A stretch of 64,000 nt of DNA from Micromonospora arborensis (GTDB lineage Bacteria > Actinomycetota > Actinomycetes > Mycobacteriales > Micromonosporaceae): assembly GCF_003205615.1 (NCBI RefSeq), contig NZ_PYBV01000063.1, forward strand, positions 1 to 64,000, read 5' to 3'. A program made the translations under genes and the position numbers. The notes under the pieces are model-generated. The model saw only the letters and a program-made list of their open reading frames with translations. It did not search any database and was not told the origin of the DNA. Below are positions 26,169-34,616 of this stretch, one piece after another (position 1 is the first letter of the stretch; each line of letters begins with the position of its first letter).

Positions 26169-27728
26169 GTGACCGGCAAGCTTGATCTTGATCCGGTGCT
26201 GGTGGCGCGGGCGCGGGAGTTGGCGCGTCGGGCCGGGCAGCCGGTGGTGGACCTGGCGCGTAGCCACACCACGGTGTCGGTGGAGCGGGCGGTGCTGCGG
26301 CTGGCCGGGGTGACCGGCGCCGACCCGGATGGCATCCCGTGGGTCAACCGTCTCGTCGACGCGGTCGCCGCGGACGTGGGGCTGGGTCACGGGGTGGCGG
26401 TGCCGGTGTTCGACGCCCTGGTCCGTGAGGGGATCACGGATGTGACGTTGCTGGCGCAGAAGGCCGCCGCCGGGTCGGTGCGTTTCGCCCAGCCCACCGG
26501 TCGGGCCGCCACGGCGGCCCGGTCGGCGGCGCGCAGGGCGGTCGGTGCGGGTATCCGACGCATCGACCGGCGGCGCGCCGAGCGGGACCGTCTCGTGAAG
26601 CGCCACGGTGATCCGGCGCAGCGGCCGTGGATCTACCTGATCGTGGCGACCGGGGACATCTACGAGGACATCCCGCAGGCGCAGGCCGCGGCGCGGGCGG
26701 GTGCGGACGTGATCGCGGTGATCCGTTCCACCGGGCAGTCGTTGCTGGACTACGTGCCGGAGGGTGCGACCCGGGAGGGGTTCGCCGGCACGTACGCCAC
26801 GCAGGAGAACTTCCGGCTGATGCGCGCCGCTCTCGACGAGTCGTCGAAGGAGGTCGGCCGGTACGTGCGGTTGACCAACTACGCGTCCGGGTTGTGCATG
26901 CCGGAGATGGCGACCCTGGCGGGCCTGGAACGGCTCGACATGATGTTGAACGACTCGATGTACGGGATCCTGTTCCGTGACATCAACCCGGTGCGGACGT
27001 TCGTCGACCAGCGGTTCTCCCGGCAGGTGCACGCCCGGGCCGGGATCATCATCAACACCGGTGAGGACAACTACCTGACCACCGCCGACGCGGTCGACGA
27101 GGCGCACACGGTGACGGTGTCGCAGCTGCTCAACGAGTTCTTCGCGCACGAGGCGGGGTTGGCGGACTGGCAGTTGGGGTTGGGGCACGCGTTCGAGATC
27201 AACCCGGAGGTGCCGGAGTCGTTCCGGTTGGAGTTGGCGCACGCGTTGCTGGCCCGGGAGTTGTTCCCCGACGCGCCGCTGAAGTGGATGCCGCCGACGA
27301 AGCACATGACTGGCGACGTGTTCCGCGGCAACCTGCTCGACGGGTTCTTCAACCTGGCGGGCGCGCTGACCGGTCAGGGCATCCTGCTGGTGGGGATGAT
27401 GACCGAGGCGGTGGTGACGCCATGGTTGTCCGACCGGGACATCGCCCTGCAGAACGTGCGGTACGTGCTGGGCGCCGCCGGTGGGTTGCACGAGGACTTC
27501 GTGCCGGCGCCCGACGGGTTCATCCGCCGCCGCGCCAACCAGGTCCTCGGTGAGGCGTTGGACCTGCTGGACCGCATCGGGGAGCAGACGTTGCTCACGG
27601 CGATCGCCGAGGGCACGTTCGGGATCATGAAGCGGCCCGCGGACCGGGGTAAGGGCCTGGCCGGGGTCGCCGCGCACGAGGCGGACTACTGCAACCCGGC
27701 CACCGACATCCTGGAGGCGGCGGCGTGA
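26169..27728 (+). CDS. kamD: Lysine 5,6-aminomutase, alpha (PLP/TIM-barrel) subunit
   Basis: A 519-residue large subunit of the B12- and PLP-dependent beta-lysine/D-lysine 5,6-aminomutase, which moves the terminal amino group to C5. Hallmarks are YLIVATGDIYEDIPQAQAAA, DVIAVIRSTGQSLLDYVPEG, LCMPEMATLAGLERLDMMLND and WMPPTKHMTGD. The length matches clostridial KamD (about 516). The GTG at 26169 gives GKLDLDPVLVARARELARRAG, the expected first helix. The stop overlaps the kamE start (GTGA). It requires KamE for cobalamin binding. Confidence 0.94.
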   Translation: MTGKLDLDPVLVARARELARRAGQPVVDLARSHTTVSVERAVLRLAGVTGADPDGIPWVNRLVDAVAADVGLGHGVAVPVFDALVREGITDVTLLAQKAAAGSVRFAQPTGRAATAARSAARRAVGAGIRRIDRRRAERDRLVKRHGDPAQRPWIYLIVATGDIYEDIPQAQAAARAGADVIAVIRSTGQSLLDYVPEGATREGFAGTYATQENFRLMRAALDESSKEVGRYVRLTNYASGLCMPEMATLAGLERLDMMLNDSMYGILFRDINPVRTFVDQRFSRQVHARAGIIINTGEDNYLTTADAVDEAHTVTVSQLLNEFFAHEAGLADWQLGLGHAFEINPEVPESFRLELAHALLARELFPDAPLKWMPPTKHMTGDVFRGNLLDGFFNLAGALTGQGILLVGMMTEAVVTPWLSDRDIALQNVRYVLGAAGGLHEDFVPAPDGFIRRRANQVLGEALDLLDRIGEQTLLTAIAEGTFGIMKRPADRGKGLAGVAAHEADYCNPATDILEAAA

Positions 27729-28552
27729 GCGAGCGCAGTGAGCGAACCGGCCAGCACAGCAGCGCTGCGCTCACGCAGCCGCGCAGCGGCGGTGTGAGCG
27801 GGGCGCAGAAGCAGATCGTGCGGCCGTACGGGGACACCACCGGCGACGGGATGGTGCAGGTGTCGTTCACCCTGCCGGTGACCCACGACAAGCGGGCCGA
27901 GGGTGCGGCGGTGCAGTTGGCCAACCGGATGGGTATCGACCCGGCGATGGTGGTGCACGCCAAGGGAATGGGTGACGGGTTCACCTTCTTCGTCGTCTAC
28001 GGGCGGGTCAACCACCTGGTCGACCTCAACGCGGTGCAGGTGGTGGAGCGGGACTTCGCGTTGCTGTCGGCGAAGGACGTCAACGCGGTGATCAAGCAGC
28101 GGTTGCGGCGCAAACTGTCCGTGGTCGGGGCGTGCATCGGCACCGACGCGCACACCGTGGGCATCGACGCGATCCTCAACGTCAAGGGCATCGCGGGGGA
28201 GAAGGGCCTGGAGTACTACCGGGAGTTGAAGGTCACCAACATGGGTGCGCAGGTCAGCGTGCCGGAGCTGGTGGAGACCGCCCGGGCGGAGAAGGCCGAC
28301 GCGGTGCTCGTGTCGCAGGTGGTCACGCAACGCGACGCGCACCTGCACAACACCCGGGAGATGTCCGCCGCGTTCCGGGAGGCGTTGCCGGCGGGGCGGC
28401 GGCCGCTGCTGATCGTCGGGGGTCCCCGTTTCGACGAGACGATGACCGACGAGTTGGGCGTGGACCGCATCTTCGGTCGCGGCACCACGCCCGGCGAGGT
28501 GGCCAGCTACCTCGTGCACGCCCTGATCACGCAGCGGAAGGCGACGCCATGA
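27725..28552 (+). CDS. kamE: Lysine 5,6-aminomutase, beta (cobalamin-binding) subunit
   Basis: A 275-residue small subunit. GTDAHTVGIDAIL is the base-off B12 motif (D-x-H-x-x-G). The PLP lysine is expected in the segment NVKGIAGEKGLEYY just after it. KPYGD-like VRPYGDTTGDGMVQVSFTLP and FTFFVVYG match the start of clostridial KamE. Before this the first 23 residues (SERSERTGQHSS...) are encoded by a GTGAGCGAGCGCAGTGAGCG-type repeat sequence. A second in-frame GTG at 27794 would skip it, so the true start is uncertain. It overlaps kamD at its start and the hotdog gene at its end. Confidence 0.93.
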   Translation: MSERSERTGQHSSAALTQPRSGGVSGAQKQIVRPYGDTTGDGMVQVSFTLPVTHDKRAEGAAVQLANRMGIDPAMVVHAKGMGDGFTFFVVYGRVNHLVDLNAVQVVERDFALLSAKDVNAVIKQRLRRKLSVVGACIGTDAHTVGIDAILNVKGIAGEKGLEYYRELKVTNMGAQVSVPELVETARAEKADAVLVSQVVTQRDAHLHNTREMSAAFREALPAGRRPLLIVGGPRFDETMTDELGVDRIFGRGTTPGEVASYLVHALITQRKATP

Positions 28553-28956
28553 CCGACTCCAGGCTCGGGTTGACGGTGACCCACCGGCGGTATGTGCCGT
28601 ACTCGCACGCCCACTACGCCGGGAACCTCGTCGACGGGGCGTACGCCCTCGGACTGTTCGGCGACGTCGCCACCGAGGTGTGCATTCGCACCGATTCCGA
28701 CGAGGGCTTGTTCGCCGGGTACTCCGACGTGCGGTTCCACGCGCCCATCCGCGCCGGTGACGTGGTGCAGGTGACCGCGCAGGTGTCGCGGGTCGGCACT
28801 CGCAGCCGCACCCTGGAACTGAGCTGCGCGGTGGTGTGCCGGGGCCGTCCGGACCGCTCCGAGTCCGCCGCGGAGGTCCTCGACCCGCCGATCGTGGCGG
28901 TCACCGCGACGGGGACCGTGGTCGTTCCCGCCGCCACCGTGAGTCGCGAGGAGTGA
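28549..28956 (+). CDS. kal: Hotdog-fold 3-aminobutyryl-CoA ammonia-lyase
   Basis: A 135-residue single-hotdog protein. THRRYVPYSHAHYAGNLVDGAYALGLFGDVATE is characteristic of Kal, which removes ammonia from L-3-aminobutyryl-CoA to form crotonyl-CoA. The ATG overlaps the kamE stop (ATGA). The last codons (SREE) run into the first copy of a 51-bp direct repeat, so the C-terminus may have been reshaped. The position between kamE and the reactivase-like gene supports the assignment; without Kce its CoA substrate would have to come from elsewhere. Confidence 0.87.
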   Translation: MTDSRLGLTVTHRRYVPYSHAHYAGNLVDGAYALGLFGDVATEVCIRTDSDEGLFAGYSDVRFHAPIRAGDVVQVTAQVSRVGTRSRTLELSCAVVCRGRPDRSESAAEVLDPPIVAVTATGTVVVPAATVSREE

Positions 28957-29049
28957 GCCGGGTTTGCGAGCCCCGCAGTCGCGAACAGGGCAACCCGAGT
29001 GAGTCGCGAGGAGTGAGCCGGGTTTGCGAGCCCCGCAGTCGCGAACAGG
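28939..29049. repeat. Two direct copies of a 51-bp junction repeat
   Basis: Identical 51-bp copies occupy 28939-28989 and 28999-29049, with nine bases between them. Each begins GTGAGTCGCGAGGAGTGAGC and ends GCAGTCGCGAACAGG, with several GCGAG/CTCGC-like short inverted elements. The first copy encodes the end of the hotdog protein and the second ends just before the ribosome-binding site of the next gene. It looks like a member of an interspersed repeat family at gene junctions. Confidence 0.85.
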
Positions 29050-29056
29050 AGGGCTC

Positions 29057-30394
29057 GTGAGCCTGGCGGTCTGCGCGGACGTCGGGTCCACGTACACCAA
29101 GGTCGCGGTGGTGGACCTCGCCGCCGGTGTGTTGGTGGGCGCGGCGTCGGCGCCCACCACGGTGGGCACCGACGTGTTGCACGGCCTGGACGCCGCGGTC
29201 GCGGCGGCCACCGTCGGGCTCGGTGTGCGTGACGTGCCGTGGTACGTGTGCTCGTCGGCCGGTGGTGGGCTGCGGCTGGCCGTGATCGGCTACGAGCCGC
29301 TGGTCACCGCGCAGGCGGGCCGACGCGTCGGGTTGTCCGCCGGGGCGCACGTGGTGCACGTGGCGGCGGGTCGGCTGGGCGCGGCGGACCTGACGGCGCT
29401 GCGGGCGGCCCGACCGGACGTGGTGCTGCTGGTCGGCGGCACCGACGGCGGTGACGCCGAGACGGTCACCCACAACGCGACCCGCCTGGCCCGTGCCCGC
29501 TGGCGGGTGCCGGTGGTGTTCGCCGGCAACAGTGACGTCCGCGCGGAGTTGACCGGGCTGCTGGAGGCCGCCGGGGTGCCGGTGACGGGCGCGGAGAACG
29601 TCCTGCCCCGCATCGGGGTGCTCGCCCCCGCGTCGGCGCGGGCGGCGATCCGGGCGGTGTTCCTGCGTCACGTCATCGGCGGTAAACGGCTGTCGAAGGG
29701 CACCCGGTTCGCGCGGCTGGTGCGGGCCGCCACCCCGGACGTGGTGCTCACCGGTGTGGAGGTGCTCGCCGACACCATCGGCGGTGACCTCGCCGTGGTC
29801 GACGTGGGTGGTGCCACCACCGACGTGTACTCGGTGCTCACCCCCGACGAACGGGCCACCGGGCCGGCTCGGGAGGTCACCGGCAGCCTGTGGCGGGCCC
29901 GCACCGTGGAAGGTGACCTGGGCATGCGGTGGAGCGCTCCCGGGGTCGTCCGCGCCGCCGCCGAGGAACGACTGCTCAGCTCCGCTGACGCCGACGACCT
30001 GACCGCCGCCGCGGCACGCCGGGCCGCCGACCCGGCGTTCCTGGCCGTCGACGACGTCGAACGGGCCGTGGACGCCCGCATCGCCACCCTCGCGGCGACG
30101 GTGGCGTTGCGGCGCCACGCCCGGGGCGCCGCCACGGGTGAGCGGGCCGGGCGGGACCTGCGCGACGTGCGGCTGCTGGTGGGTTCCGGTGGGGTGCTGC
30201 GGCACGCGCCGACGGACGCGTCCCGGCAGGTGTTGACGGCCGTCCTCGCCGACCACGCCGGCGGGTGGGCGTTGCCGCGCGCCGCCGCCGCGGTGGTCGA
30301 CGCCGACTATGTGCTGGCCGCCGGGGGGTTGCTCGCCGAGGAGCACCGGGCGGCGGCGGGGGCGTTGCTGCGCCACCATCTGCGCACGCATTGA
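29057..30394 (+). CDS. MutL/GlmL-type ASKHA ATPase, probable aminomutase reactivase
   Basis: A 445-residue protein of the glutamate mutase L family, actin-like ATPases found next to B12-dependent mutases and thought to restore inactivated enzyme. CADVGSTYTKVAVVDLAAG is the phosphate-1 loop, VVLLVGGTDGGD the middle strand, and LAVVDVGGATTDVYSV the phosphate-2 loop. The C-terminal VVDADYVLAAGGLLAE is conserved. The GTG at 29057 follows GGAGGGCTC, which directly follows the second 51-bp repeat. It is the last gene of the lysine operon. CGTGTC-GCAA-GACACG (30415-30430) may end the transcript. Confidence 0.88.
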   Translation: MSLAVCADVGSTYTKVAVVDLAAGVLVGAASAPTTVGTDVLHGLDAAVAAATVGLGVRDVPWYVCSSAGGGLRLAVIGYEPLVTAQAGRRVGLSAGAHVVHVAAGRLGAADLTALRAARPDVVLLVGGTDGGDAETVTHNATRLARARWRVPVVFAGNSDVRAELTGLLEAAGVPVTGAENVLPRIGVLAPASARAAIRAVFLRHVIGGKRLSKGTRFARLVRAATPDVVLTGVEVLADTIGGDLAVVDVGGATTDVYSVLTPDERATGPAREVTGSLWRARTVEGDLGMRWSAPGVVRAAAEERLLSSADADDLTAAAARRAADPAFLAVDDVERAVDARIATLAATVALRRHARGAATGERAGRDLRDVRLLVGSGGVLRHAPTDASRQVLTAVLADHAGGWALPRAAAAVVDADYVLAAGGLLAEEHRAAAGALLRHHLRTH

Positions 30395-30446
30395 GACTCG
30401 CCGACCCGACACGCCGTGTCGCAAGACACGACAGGCCGGGGGTGGG

Positions 30447-30477
30447 TTGACAAGCGACGGGGGTCGGCACGTACCGT
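30447..30477 (+). promoter_or_regulatory. Strong sigma70-like promoter in the gap before lnt
   Basis: A perfect TTGACA (30447-30452) lies 19 bp before TACCGT (30472-30477). Transcription would start near 30484. No coding sequence with a ribosome-binding site follows for nearly 400 bp, so it may serve a non-coding RNA or a long lnt leader. Confidence 0.6.
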
Positions 30478-30483
30478 CTTTGA

Positions 30484-30785
30484 GTCCTACCACGGGAAGC
30501 GGCTGTTGTTCGCTTCGTCCTCTCGTCCGCTGGCCGAGCGACATTTTTCAGCGTCACAGTCGCGGCGGCCAGGTCCAGCGGGCGGGGGTCGGCGGGGCGG
30601 CGCGAACCGGCCGCGGTTACCGGTGTACGGGCAGGGTGAGGTGCACGGCCAGTAGACAACGGCCCGGCGGGGGCAGCCAGTCCACGCCTGGTCGGTCCGA
30701 AGGTCGTCGTGCCCCATTCTCGCCACACCGGCCGGGAAGGGCCTGGGAGCATCGGGGCGCGGCGTCAGCCGCGCCCCGATTTCAT
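30484..30785 (+). ncRNA. Candidate structured non-coding RNA, about 300 nt
   Basis: The segment between the TTGACA/TACCGT promoter and a strong terminator (30751-30780) has no convincing ORF. It contains nested complementary stretches: CTGGCCG pairs with CGGCCAG, and inside it GCGAC pairs with GTCGC around an unpaired TTTTT stretch (about 30530-30585). I checked by eye for tmRNA, RNase P, SRP and 6S hallmarks and did not find them. The size resembles actinobacterial Ms1-type RNAs, but I cannot confirm the sequence. It could instead be an lnt leader. Confidence 0.42.
30751..30780 (+). terminator. Terminator at the end of the candidate ncRNA
   Basis: ATCGGGGCGCGGC (30751-30763), loop GTCA, complement at 30768-30780: a perfect 13-bp stem with a tetraloop, followed by TTCAT. 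It lies about 94 bp before the lnt start. Confidence 0.8.
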
Positions 30786-30873
30786 GTCCGCTGGGCGGTG
30801 TGTGCCCGCCGGCCCGATGCGGTCGGTACGCCCCCCAGCCAGGTAGCCTTCGCCCCGTGATCGAGGTAGAGCG

Positions 30874-32538
30874 GTGACGACCCTGGACCGGGACGAGGCC
30901 CTGACCCCGGCAACGCTGCCGCCGCCGGTCGGCACCGGCCGGCCGCTGCCGCTGCGCTTCGCCGCGCCCCTGGCCGTGGCCGCCGGGTTGGCCCTGCTGG
31001 TGGCGTTCCCCCCGTACGGGGTGTGGCCGCTCGCGCCGGTCGGGGTGGCGATGCTGGCCGCCGCCGCACACCGGCGGCGGTTGCGCGCCGGCGCCGGCCT
31101 GGGTTTCCTCACCGGGGTGGCGCTCTTCGGCCCGCTGCTGGCCTGGACGAACCTGCACACCGGTTACCTGCCGTGGGTGCTGCTGTCGCTGTTGCAGGCC
31201 GGATACCTGGCGCTGCTGGGCGCGGCCACCGCCTGGGTGTCGCCGCTGGCCGACCGGGTCCGCTGGGCGTGGCCGGTGCTGACCGGGTTGCTGTGGGTGG
31301 GGCAGGAGGCGCTGCGCGACCGCACCCCGTTCGGTGGGTTCCCGTGGGGGCGGTTGGCGTTCAGCCAGGACACCTCCCCGCTGCTGCGCCTGGCCGCGCT
31401 GGGTGGTGCGCCGCTGGTGACCTTCGCGGTGGCGCTCGCCGGCGGGTTGCTGGTCACCGCCGTGTGGCGGGGCTGGGCCGCCGCCCGGCGCACCCCGCAG
31501 GACGCCGTGTCGCAGGCCAGCGGGCCACCCGGTGACACGCCTGCGCGGCGGTGGGCGCCGGTGGCCGTACCGGCCCTTGTGGCGGTCGCGTTGACCGCCG
31601 GGAGCCTGCTGGTGCCGGTCGCCACCGCAGGGTCGGGCGCCACGGTGACCGTGGCGATCGTGCAGGGCAACGTGCCCCGGCTGGGTCTGGACTTCAACGC
31701 CCAACGGCAGGCGGTGCTGAACAACCACGTCGACGCCACCATCGAGTTGGCCGGGCGGGTCGCCGCCGGTCAGGAACGCCAACCCGACCTGGTGGTGTGG
31801 CCGGAGAACTCCAGCGACATCGACCCGCTGCGCAACCCGGCCGCCGGGGCACGGATCTCCCAGGCCGCCGACACCGTGCACGCGCCGATCCTCGTCGGCG
31901 CGGTGCTGCTCGGCCCCGGCCCCGGGCAGGTCCGCAACGCGGGCATCCTGTGGCGGCCCGGCGCCGGCGCCGACATGAGTCAGCTGTACACGAAGCGCCA
32001 CCCTGTGCCGTTCGCCGAGTACGTGCCGCTACGCGACGTCGCCCGGATGGTCAGCAAGCAGGTCGACCTGATCCGCAGCGACTTCGTGCCCGGAAGCACC
32101 CCGGGCGTGGTACGCGCCGGCCCGGCTGTGCTCGGTGACGTGATCTGCTTCGAGGTCGCCTACGACGATATCGTCCGCGACACCGTCATCGGTGGCGCGC
32201 AACTGCTGGTGGTGCAGACCAACAACGCCACCTTCGACGTGGCGGAGGCCCGCCAGCAGATGGCCATGGTGCGGCTGCGGGCGGTGGAGCACGGCCGGCC
32301 GGCGTTGATGGCGTCCACGGTCGGCGTGTCCGGGTTCGTCGCACCCGACGGGCGGGTAAGCGATGCCACCGGGTTCAACACCCGGGAGGTCGTGGTGCGG
32401 CAGTTGCGGCTCGACGACGGACGTACCCTCGCCACCCGCCTCGGTTGGTGGCCGGAGATGACGCTCGCCGCGCTGGCCGTGGCGGCCCTGGTCGGCGCGG
32501 CGGTGCTGCGCCGGCGGCAGCGGGTCATGCCCGAATAG
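30874..32538 (+). CDS. lnt: Apolipoprotein N-acyltransferase
   Basis: A 554-residue membrane enzyme that adds a third acyl chain to lipoproteins. The first half holds six or more hydrophobic helices (from LAVAAGLALLVAFPPYGVWPLAP). The periplasmic-side nitrilase domain follows with the catalytic triad: Glu in VWPENSS, Lys in YTKRHPVPF and Cys in VICFEVAYDD. A last hydrophobic helix ends the protein. The GTG start has GAGGTAG five bases upstream. It is followed 34 bp later by ppm1; in mycobacteria the two activities are also linked. Confidence 0.94.
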   Translation: MTTLDRDEALTPATLPPPVGTGRPLPLRFAAPLAVAAGLALLVAFPPYGVWPLAPVGVAMLAAAAHRRRLRAGAGLGFLTGVALFGPLLAWTNLHTGYLPWVLLSLLQAGYLALLGAATAWVSPLADRVRWAWPVLTGLLWVGQEALRDRTPFGGFPWGRLAFSQDTSPLLRLAALGGAPLVTFAVALAGGLLVTAVWRGWAAARRTPQDAVSQASGPPGDTPARRWAPVAVPALVAVALTAGSLLVPVATAGSGATVTVAIVQGNVPRLGLDFNAQRQAVLNNHVDATIELAGRVAAGQERQPDLVVWPENSSDIDPLRNPAAGARISQAADTVHAPILVGAVLLGPGPGQVRNAGILWRPGAGADMSQLYTKRHPVPFAEYVPLRDVARMVSKQVDLIRSDFVPGSTPGVVRAGPAVLGDVICFEVAYDDIVRDTVIGGAQLLVVQTNNATFDVAEARQQMAMVRLRAVEHGRPALMASTVGVSGFVAPDGRVSDATGFNTREVVVRQLRLDDGRTLATRLGWWPEMTLAALAVAALVGAAVLRRRQRVMPE

Positions 32539-32572
32539 CAACAGCCGGTACGCCGGCGGGAGCGGAGGAACC

Positions 32573-33382
32573 ATGATCCAGGCGACCGATACGATCCGAC
32601 GCCCGGACGAGGTGCCCGGGGTGGGTCGGGTGCTGGTGGTGATCCCCACCTACAACGAGGCCGACAACATCGCCATGATCGTGGGCCGGGTCCGGCGGGC
32701 AGCCCCGGCGGTGCAGATCCTCATCGCCGACGACAACAGCCCCGACGGCACCGGTGCGATCGCCGACGCCTTGGCCGACGGCGACGCGCACGTGCAGGTG
32801 CTGCACCGCCAGGGCAAACAGGGCCTCGGTGCCGCGTACCTGGCCGGGTTCGGGTGGGCGCGGGAACGGGGCTACCACGCGGTCGTGGAGATGGACGCCG
32901 ACGGCTCGCACGCACCGGAGGACCTGCCGGCGCTGCTGGACGCCGCCCGGGACGCCGACGTGGTGATCGGGTCGCGGTGGACCAGCGGCGCGCAGGTGGT
33001 CAACTGGCCGCTGCGGCGGCTGCTGCTGTCGCGCGGCGGCAACCTGTACGCCCGTCTCGCTCTGGGCATGCCCGTCTCGGACGCCACCGGCGGTTACCGG
33101 GTGTACCGGATGGGCGCGTTGGACGCCATCGACCTGGGGTCGGTGACGTCGCAGGGCTACTCGTTCCAGGTGGAGTTGTCCCGGCTGGCGCACCGGGCCG
33201 GGGTACGCATCGTGGAGGTGCCGATCACCTTCGCCGAACGGGAACACGGGGACAGCAAGATGAGCCCGCGGATCGTGGCCGAGGCGCTGTGGCGGATCAC
33301 CGCCTGGGGGGTGCAGGACCGGCGGCAGGCGGTACGCCGTGGCCTGCACGGCACGTCCACCGGTCAGGCGCGGTGGCCGTGA
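32573..33382 (+). CDS. ppm1: Polyprenol-phosphate mannosyltransferase (GT2)
   Basis: A 269-residue family 2 glycosyltransferase that makes polyprenyl-phosphate-mannose for lipoglycans and protein mannosylation. VLVVIPTYNEADNIAMIVGRV is the nucleotide-sugar start, IADDNSPDGTG and VVEMDADGSHAPEDLPALL (DxD) form the metal site, and GSRWTSGAQVVNWP and ATGGYRVYRMGAL are typical DPM1/Ppm motifs. There are no C-terminal membrane helices, as in the short DPM1-like class. Lipoproteins and lipoglycans are both made at the membrane, consistent with co-transcription with lnt. Confidence 0.93.
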   Translation: MIQATDTIRRPDEVPGVGRVLVVIPTYNEADNIAMIVGRVRRAAPAVQILIADDNSPDGTGAIADALADGDAHVQVLHRQGKQGLGAAYLAGFGWARERGYHAVVEMDADGSHAPEDLPALLDAARDADVVIGSRWTSGAQVVNWPLRRLLLSRGGNLYARLALGMPVSDATGGYRVYRMGALDAIDLGSVTSQGYSFQVELSRLAHRAGVRIVEVPITFAEREHGDSKMSPRIVAEALWRITAWGVQDRRQAVRRGLHGTSTGQARWP

Positions 33383-33449
33383 GCGCGGCCGTGTCATGCT
33401 GGATGAGCGGGACACGTCCGTGGTGTCGCGGGAATGGCGATGAGGTGAG

Positions 33450-33968
33450 ATGCGCCGAGGACTGAGGTTCGTGCCGTTGGCCCTGTTGCTGGCGGTGGTG
33501 CTGGAGTTGGCGGTGTTCGTCGGTGTGGGGCGGGCGCTGGGGTTCGGGGCGGCGGTGCTGCTGGTGTTCGCCGCGTCGCTGCTGGGGCTGGTGCTGCTGC
33601 GCCGCGAGGGGATGCGCGCCTGGCGTGGTTTCCGCTCCGCCGCGGCGGCCGGGCAACCACCGGGTGGGCAGGTCACCGACGGGCTCGTCGGGTTGGCCGG
33701 CGCCCTGTTGCTGGCGGTGCCCGGCCTGGTCAGCGGGCTGGTCGGGTTGCTGTTGCTGGTGCCGCCGGTGCGTCGACTGGCCCGCGCCGGGGTGCGACGC
33801 ACCACTGAGCGGCGGGTGTCGTCGATGGTCGCCGGTGACCTGTTCGGGCCCCGGACGGTGCGGGTGCGTCAGGGGGCGCCGCAACCGACCCCGCAGCCGG
33901 AGCGGCCGGTGGTGGTCGACGGCGGCCGGCCCATCGAGGGCGAGATCATCGAGCCGGGTCGGCACTGA
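33450..33968 (+). CDS. fxsA: FxsA-family membrane protein
   Basis: A 172-residue membrane protein. Two hydrophobic stretches cover about 8-48, then a loop (LRREGMRAWRGFRSAAAAGQPP) and another hydrophobic region (about 75-105), followed by a cytoplasmic tail with a Pro-rich segment. The pattern fits FxsA, a small inner-membrane protein whose phage-exclusion effect was described in E. coli; its normal role is unknown. It follows ppm1 by 67 bp. A very strong bidirectional terminator separates it from rbpA. Confidence 0.85.
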   Translation: MRRGLRFVPLALLLAVVLELAVFVGVGRALGFGAAVLLVFAASLLGLVLLRREGMRAWRGFRSAAAAGQPPGGQVTDGLVGLAGALLLAVPGLVSGLVGLLLLVPPVRRLARAGVRRTTERRVSSMVAGDLFGPRTVRVRQGAPQPTPQPERPVVVDGGRPIEGEIIEPGRH

Positions 33969-33993
33969 GCACACGGCCGGCCAGGCCACAGAC

Positions 33994-34032
33994 ACGACGG
34001 CGCCCCCGGGGTTTCCCCGGGGGCGCCGTCGT
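33994..34032. terminator. Bidirectional terminator between fxsA and rbpA
   Basis: Perfect 18-bp inverted repeat: ACGACGGCGCCCCCGGGG at 33994-34011, loop TTT, complement at 34015-34032. It lies between the convergent fxsA and rbpA stops. Confidence 0.9.
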
Positions 34033-34047
34033 CGTGCGTCGTGCGGC

Positions 34048-34389
34048 TCAGGCGCGGCCGCGGCGGGTCCGAACCTCCTGGAGGCGTTCCTCGAGGATGT
34101 CCTCAAGCTCGGCGATCGAGCGCCGCTCCAGCAGCATGTCCCAGTGGGTACGCGGCGGCTTGGCCTTCTTCTGCTCCGGCTCGTTGCCGTCGACGAGTCG
34201 GGCGACGCTGCCGTCGAACTTGCATTCCCAGGTCATCGGGACCTCGGCGTCGACGGCAAACGGCACCTCGAACTGGTGGCCCTTGGCGCAGAGGTACTCG
34301 CGGGTCTGACGCGGCGCGAGCTCCGTGTTGCGGTCGGATTCGTAGCTCACCGCGCCAAGGCGGCTTCCGCGCAGCATACGCTCGCCCAT
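34048..34389 (-). CDS. rbpA: RNA polymerase-binding protein RbpA
   Basis: A 113-residue actinobacterial transcription factor that binds RNA polymerase and group 1/2 sigma factors and stabilises open complexes. It starts MGERMLRGSRLGAVSYESDR (the basic N-terminal tail). CAKGHQFEVPFAVDAEVPMTWECKFDG is the core fold; only one Cys pair remains where some homologues bind zinc. THWDMLLERRSIAELEDILEERL is the sigma-interaction helix. The ATG at 34389 follows GAGGGGAAG. The 227 bp upstream, to the coiled-coil gene, show no other gene. Confidence 0.95.
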   Translation of the reverse strand: MGERMLRGSRLGAVSYESDRNTELAPRQTREYLCAKGHQFEVPFAVDAEVPMTWECKFDGSVARLVDGNEPEQKKAKPPRTHWDMLLERRSIAELEDILEERLQEVRTRRGRA

Positions 34390-34616
34390 GATCGACTTCC
34401 CCTCGTTCGTGGTGCTGGTCTTCTGGGTGTAACGGTGCGTCCCCGTCGAGCCATTCCCGCCCGAGGGCGTGAGGCGTCCACGGGTGGGCCGGGACCAAGG
34501 GTAGCCGGCCGGGACAGTCACCCGGTCAGGTGATGCCCAGGCGGGTCGCAACGGGATGTTTGTCCGCTGCCACCGGGGATGTTAACCGCCTGAGCGTAGC
34601 GAAGGTTGCGCGCAGA

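Noticed and set aside
30484..30785. Identification of the structured region as tmRNA, RNase P RNA, SRP RNA or 6S RNA
   Set aside because: Their conserved sequence hallmarks were not found by eye.
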